Below, piece by piece: positions 62,839 to 64,000 of a stretch of DNA of 64,000 bases (its first letter is position 1; each line of letters opens with the position of its first letter). The notes beneath the pieces were generated by a model. That model made no database searches, had not been told where the DNA came from, and worked only from the letters and a program-made list of their open reading frames with translations. The position numbers were made by a program, and so were the translations under genes. Source of the stretch: Escarpia spicata. Lineage: Eukaryota; Annelida; Polychaeta; Sabellida; Siboglinidae. Location of the stretch: NCBI GenBank assembly GCA_963995525.1, contig OZ023207.1, positions 33,054,268-33,118,267 on the forward strand. The letters are read 5' to 3'.

Positions 62839-63587
62839 TATACACCACTCTTTGACTATGATTAACAGCTAGATTGTACTAACTGCGTTTTATTTTGGGT
62901 CACCTTTCACGCCAGAACCAGTAACGGTCAAAACCAGTTTTTCACAGACAAATACGTCTTCAAAATGTTAGCGATTAAAAGTTTGCTAAAGATGAGTAAA
63001 GTAGGATTGTTTACGCCGTGCCCCGGTGACGTGTACTGAGCGGTAAACGGCTTCGCGAAGGTCAGGTTGAAGTTGTTGTCGCTCTCTACGATCTTGTAAC
63101 GTGGAAATTGGAAAAACAACGACCTTCCCGTCAAACATTACACCGTGTATGACACGGAAATAGTGTCCTCTGTGATATATCGGAGGCTTGTATAAGATTT
63201 CCCTTTCATTCTTCGCACAATCAACACAAAGTCATATGCTGTTGAAAAGTGGTCGGTACACCGTGTTAAAAAAAATGTCGACAACTTTTCAATCTGTTTT
63301 ACCAAATTGTGCCAAGTGTGTAGATTATCAACAATCATGATGGAAATACAGCTCGTTGTGGTAAGATTAATTTACGATCACGTTAGTGAAACGCATTTTG
63401 AATTTTGTTTTCGTCAGATTCTGTTCTAGGAAGGATTTTCCTTAAGAAAAGATTAACATCTTAGTGAAACGGTCCCCGGACCTGCCTTCGATTTTGTGCG
63501 TTCGATAACAGCAACATTGCAGTTAGTATTTCAAAACAAACAATTTCCTTTGATTAATTAAAATGGATAGTCGAATAGGCTACTTGC

Positions 63588-63727
63588 CATAAACATGGAC
63601 TGACTTGCGCTTTATCTTAAACGCGAGTCCGTTGCTTTCGGCCGCTTCTTCCAGAATATGCTGCACCTTCTCCGGTGTCTCTTGTCGGGATATAATCAGC
63701 TTGTACTTCACCGCGATGCTGCCTTCG
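63588..63727 (-). CDS. SEA/EGF gene, SEA-1 C-terminal exon (first visible exon), GC donor
   Basis: A 140-nt exon, phase 2 in and 1 out. The acceptor on the minus strand is CATTGCGCAG. It encodes SEGSIAVKYKLIIS and on to AFKIKRKSVHVY, closely similar to the SEA-3 exon at 37326-37465, including the GSIAV cleavage motif. The donor at the paralogous position is TATG|GCAAGT, a GC-AG intron with an otherwise perfect consensus. The nearest GT (GTAGCC, five bases on) would break the frame. The other SEA-1 exons and the N-terminus must lie beyond 64000. Confidence 0.9.
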
Positions 63728-64000
63728 CTGCGCAATGGAAGAACTTACACGTGGTACTCCCCAGAATGAAGACGACGTGATGGGTAAGTGGGAGGTATCA
63801 CAGGGTTTTTGTCACTCACATAAATGCATATTATAGACAAACTGCTATGCATGTGGTTATTCTACATGATATTTCGAATAATTAAAGTGAAATAATAATA
63901 ATAAACTGTTTTATTTGCATTAACCACAACAACAACAACAACAAACGCTAGACTCAAGATCAGTTAATGCAGTATATTTTAGTACATACGCATGCCGTAT
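63728..64000 (-). other. Intron inside SEA-1, running off the window
   Basis: AT-rich sequence with short AAT (about 63890-63905) and ACA (about 63926-63942) runs. No SEA middle exon was found before the window ends. Confidence 0.6.

Larger units (their letters stand above)
61863..63477. mobile_element. Inverted-repeat transposon, non-autonomous, with two nested inserts
   Basis: The left end GGGGCCCGTTTCAGTAGTTA and the right end (other strand) GGGGACCGTTTCACTAAGAT are inverted copies that run on for about 40 bp. The body matches the copy at 33354-33695. Relative to that copy, this one is interrupted by a foldback MITE (62028-62418) and by a second insert (about 62468-62838). I see no transposase and no clear target duplication. 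Confidence 0.6.
52939..63587 (-). other. 10.6-kb intron of the SEA/EGF gene, packed with mobile elements
   Basis: Between SEA-1 and its EGF exon lie a SINE relative (about 54290-54478), a MITE relative (about 55008-55245), a decayed unnamed mobile-like gene (55880-57940), a LINE (58028-60505) and a nested inverted-repeat transposon (61863-63477). The segment 53540-54280 is plain AT-rich sequence with one imperfect hairpin (53955-53988). Confidence 0.8.

Overview
This is a gene-poor, repeat-rich piece of an animal nuclear genome, most likely a marine invertebrate. The grounds are long introns with GT-AG borders, exons of strong CpG coding bias in AT-rich non-coding DNA, many non-LTR retrotransposon remnants, and very many simple repeats. 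I cannot fix the phylum from sequence alone; the transposon families look lophotrochozoan or invertebrate-deuterostome. No bacterial operons, CRISPR array, rRNA or intact tRNA gene was seen.

Two multi-exon genes are supported, arranged tail to tail. On the + strand, about 8155-21611, is a cholinesterase gene of the acetylcholinesterase type. Four common exons (8155-8511, 9487-9590, 11276-12364, 16372-16565) carry the whole catalytic domain. From the donor at 16565/16566 two alternative C-termini can be joined in frame: a T-type (amphiphilic, Trp-rich, terminal Cys) exon at 17446-17576, and a GPI-type (H) exon at 21454-21611. The order T then H is the reverse of vertebrate ACHE. Predicted precursors are 624 aa (T) and 633 aa (H).

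On the - strand, from beyond the right edge to about 32.7 kb (perhaps 31.0 kb), is a gene for an extracellular SEA/EGF protein. The exons, in coding order, give: the end of SEA-1, EGF, EGF, SEA-2 (three exons), a 30-nt exon, EGF, EGF, SEA-3 (three exons), EGF, calcium-binding-type EGF, a short Cys-containing exon and a 24-nt microexon. All module borders are phase 1. The N-terminus lies outside the window and the C-terminus is uncertain.

Region by region: 1-8.1 kb is intergenic, with a cluster of CRE-type palindromes, a pair of adjoining perfect hairpins and GT or trinucleotide repeats. 8.1-21.6 kb is the cholinesterase gene, with GT/GA repeats starting directly at two of its splice donors. 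21.6-31 kb is the convergent intergenic space, with minisatellites and LINE scraps. 31-44 kb is the 3' half of the SEA/EGF gene; it holds a 1.2-kb perfect TCAC array and a 2.2-kb minisatellite built from an exon/intron boundary. 44-64 kb is the 5' half of the visible gene, whose introns are filled with two decayed LINEs, a Harbinger-like element nested in one of them, a decayed copy of an unnamed mobile-element-like gene, MITEs, tRNA-derived SINEs and a nested inverted-repeat transposon.

The main points for follow-up are the reversed T/H exon order, the minisatellite that has multiplied a 5' splice site about 40 times, and the recurrence of tandem arrays just downstream of splice donors in both genes.
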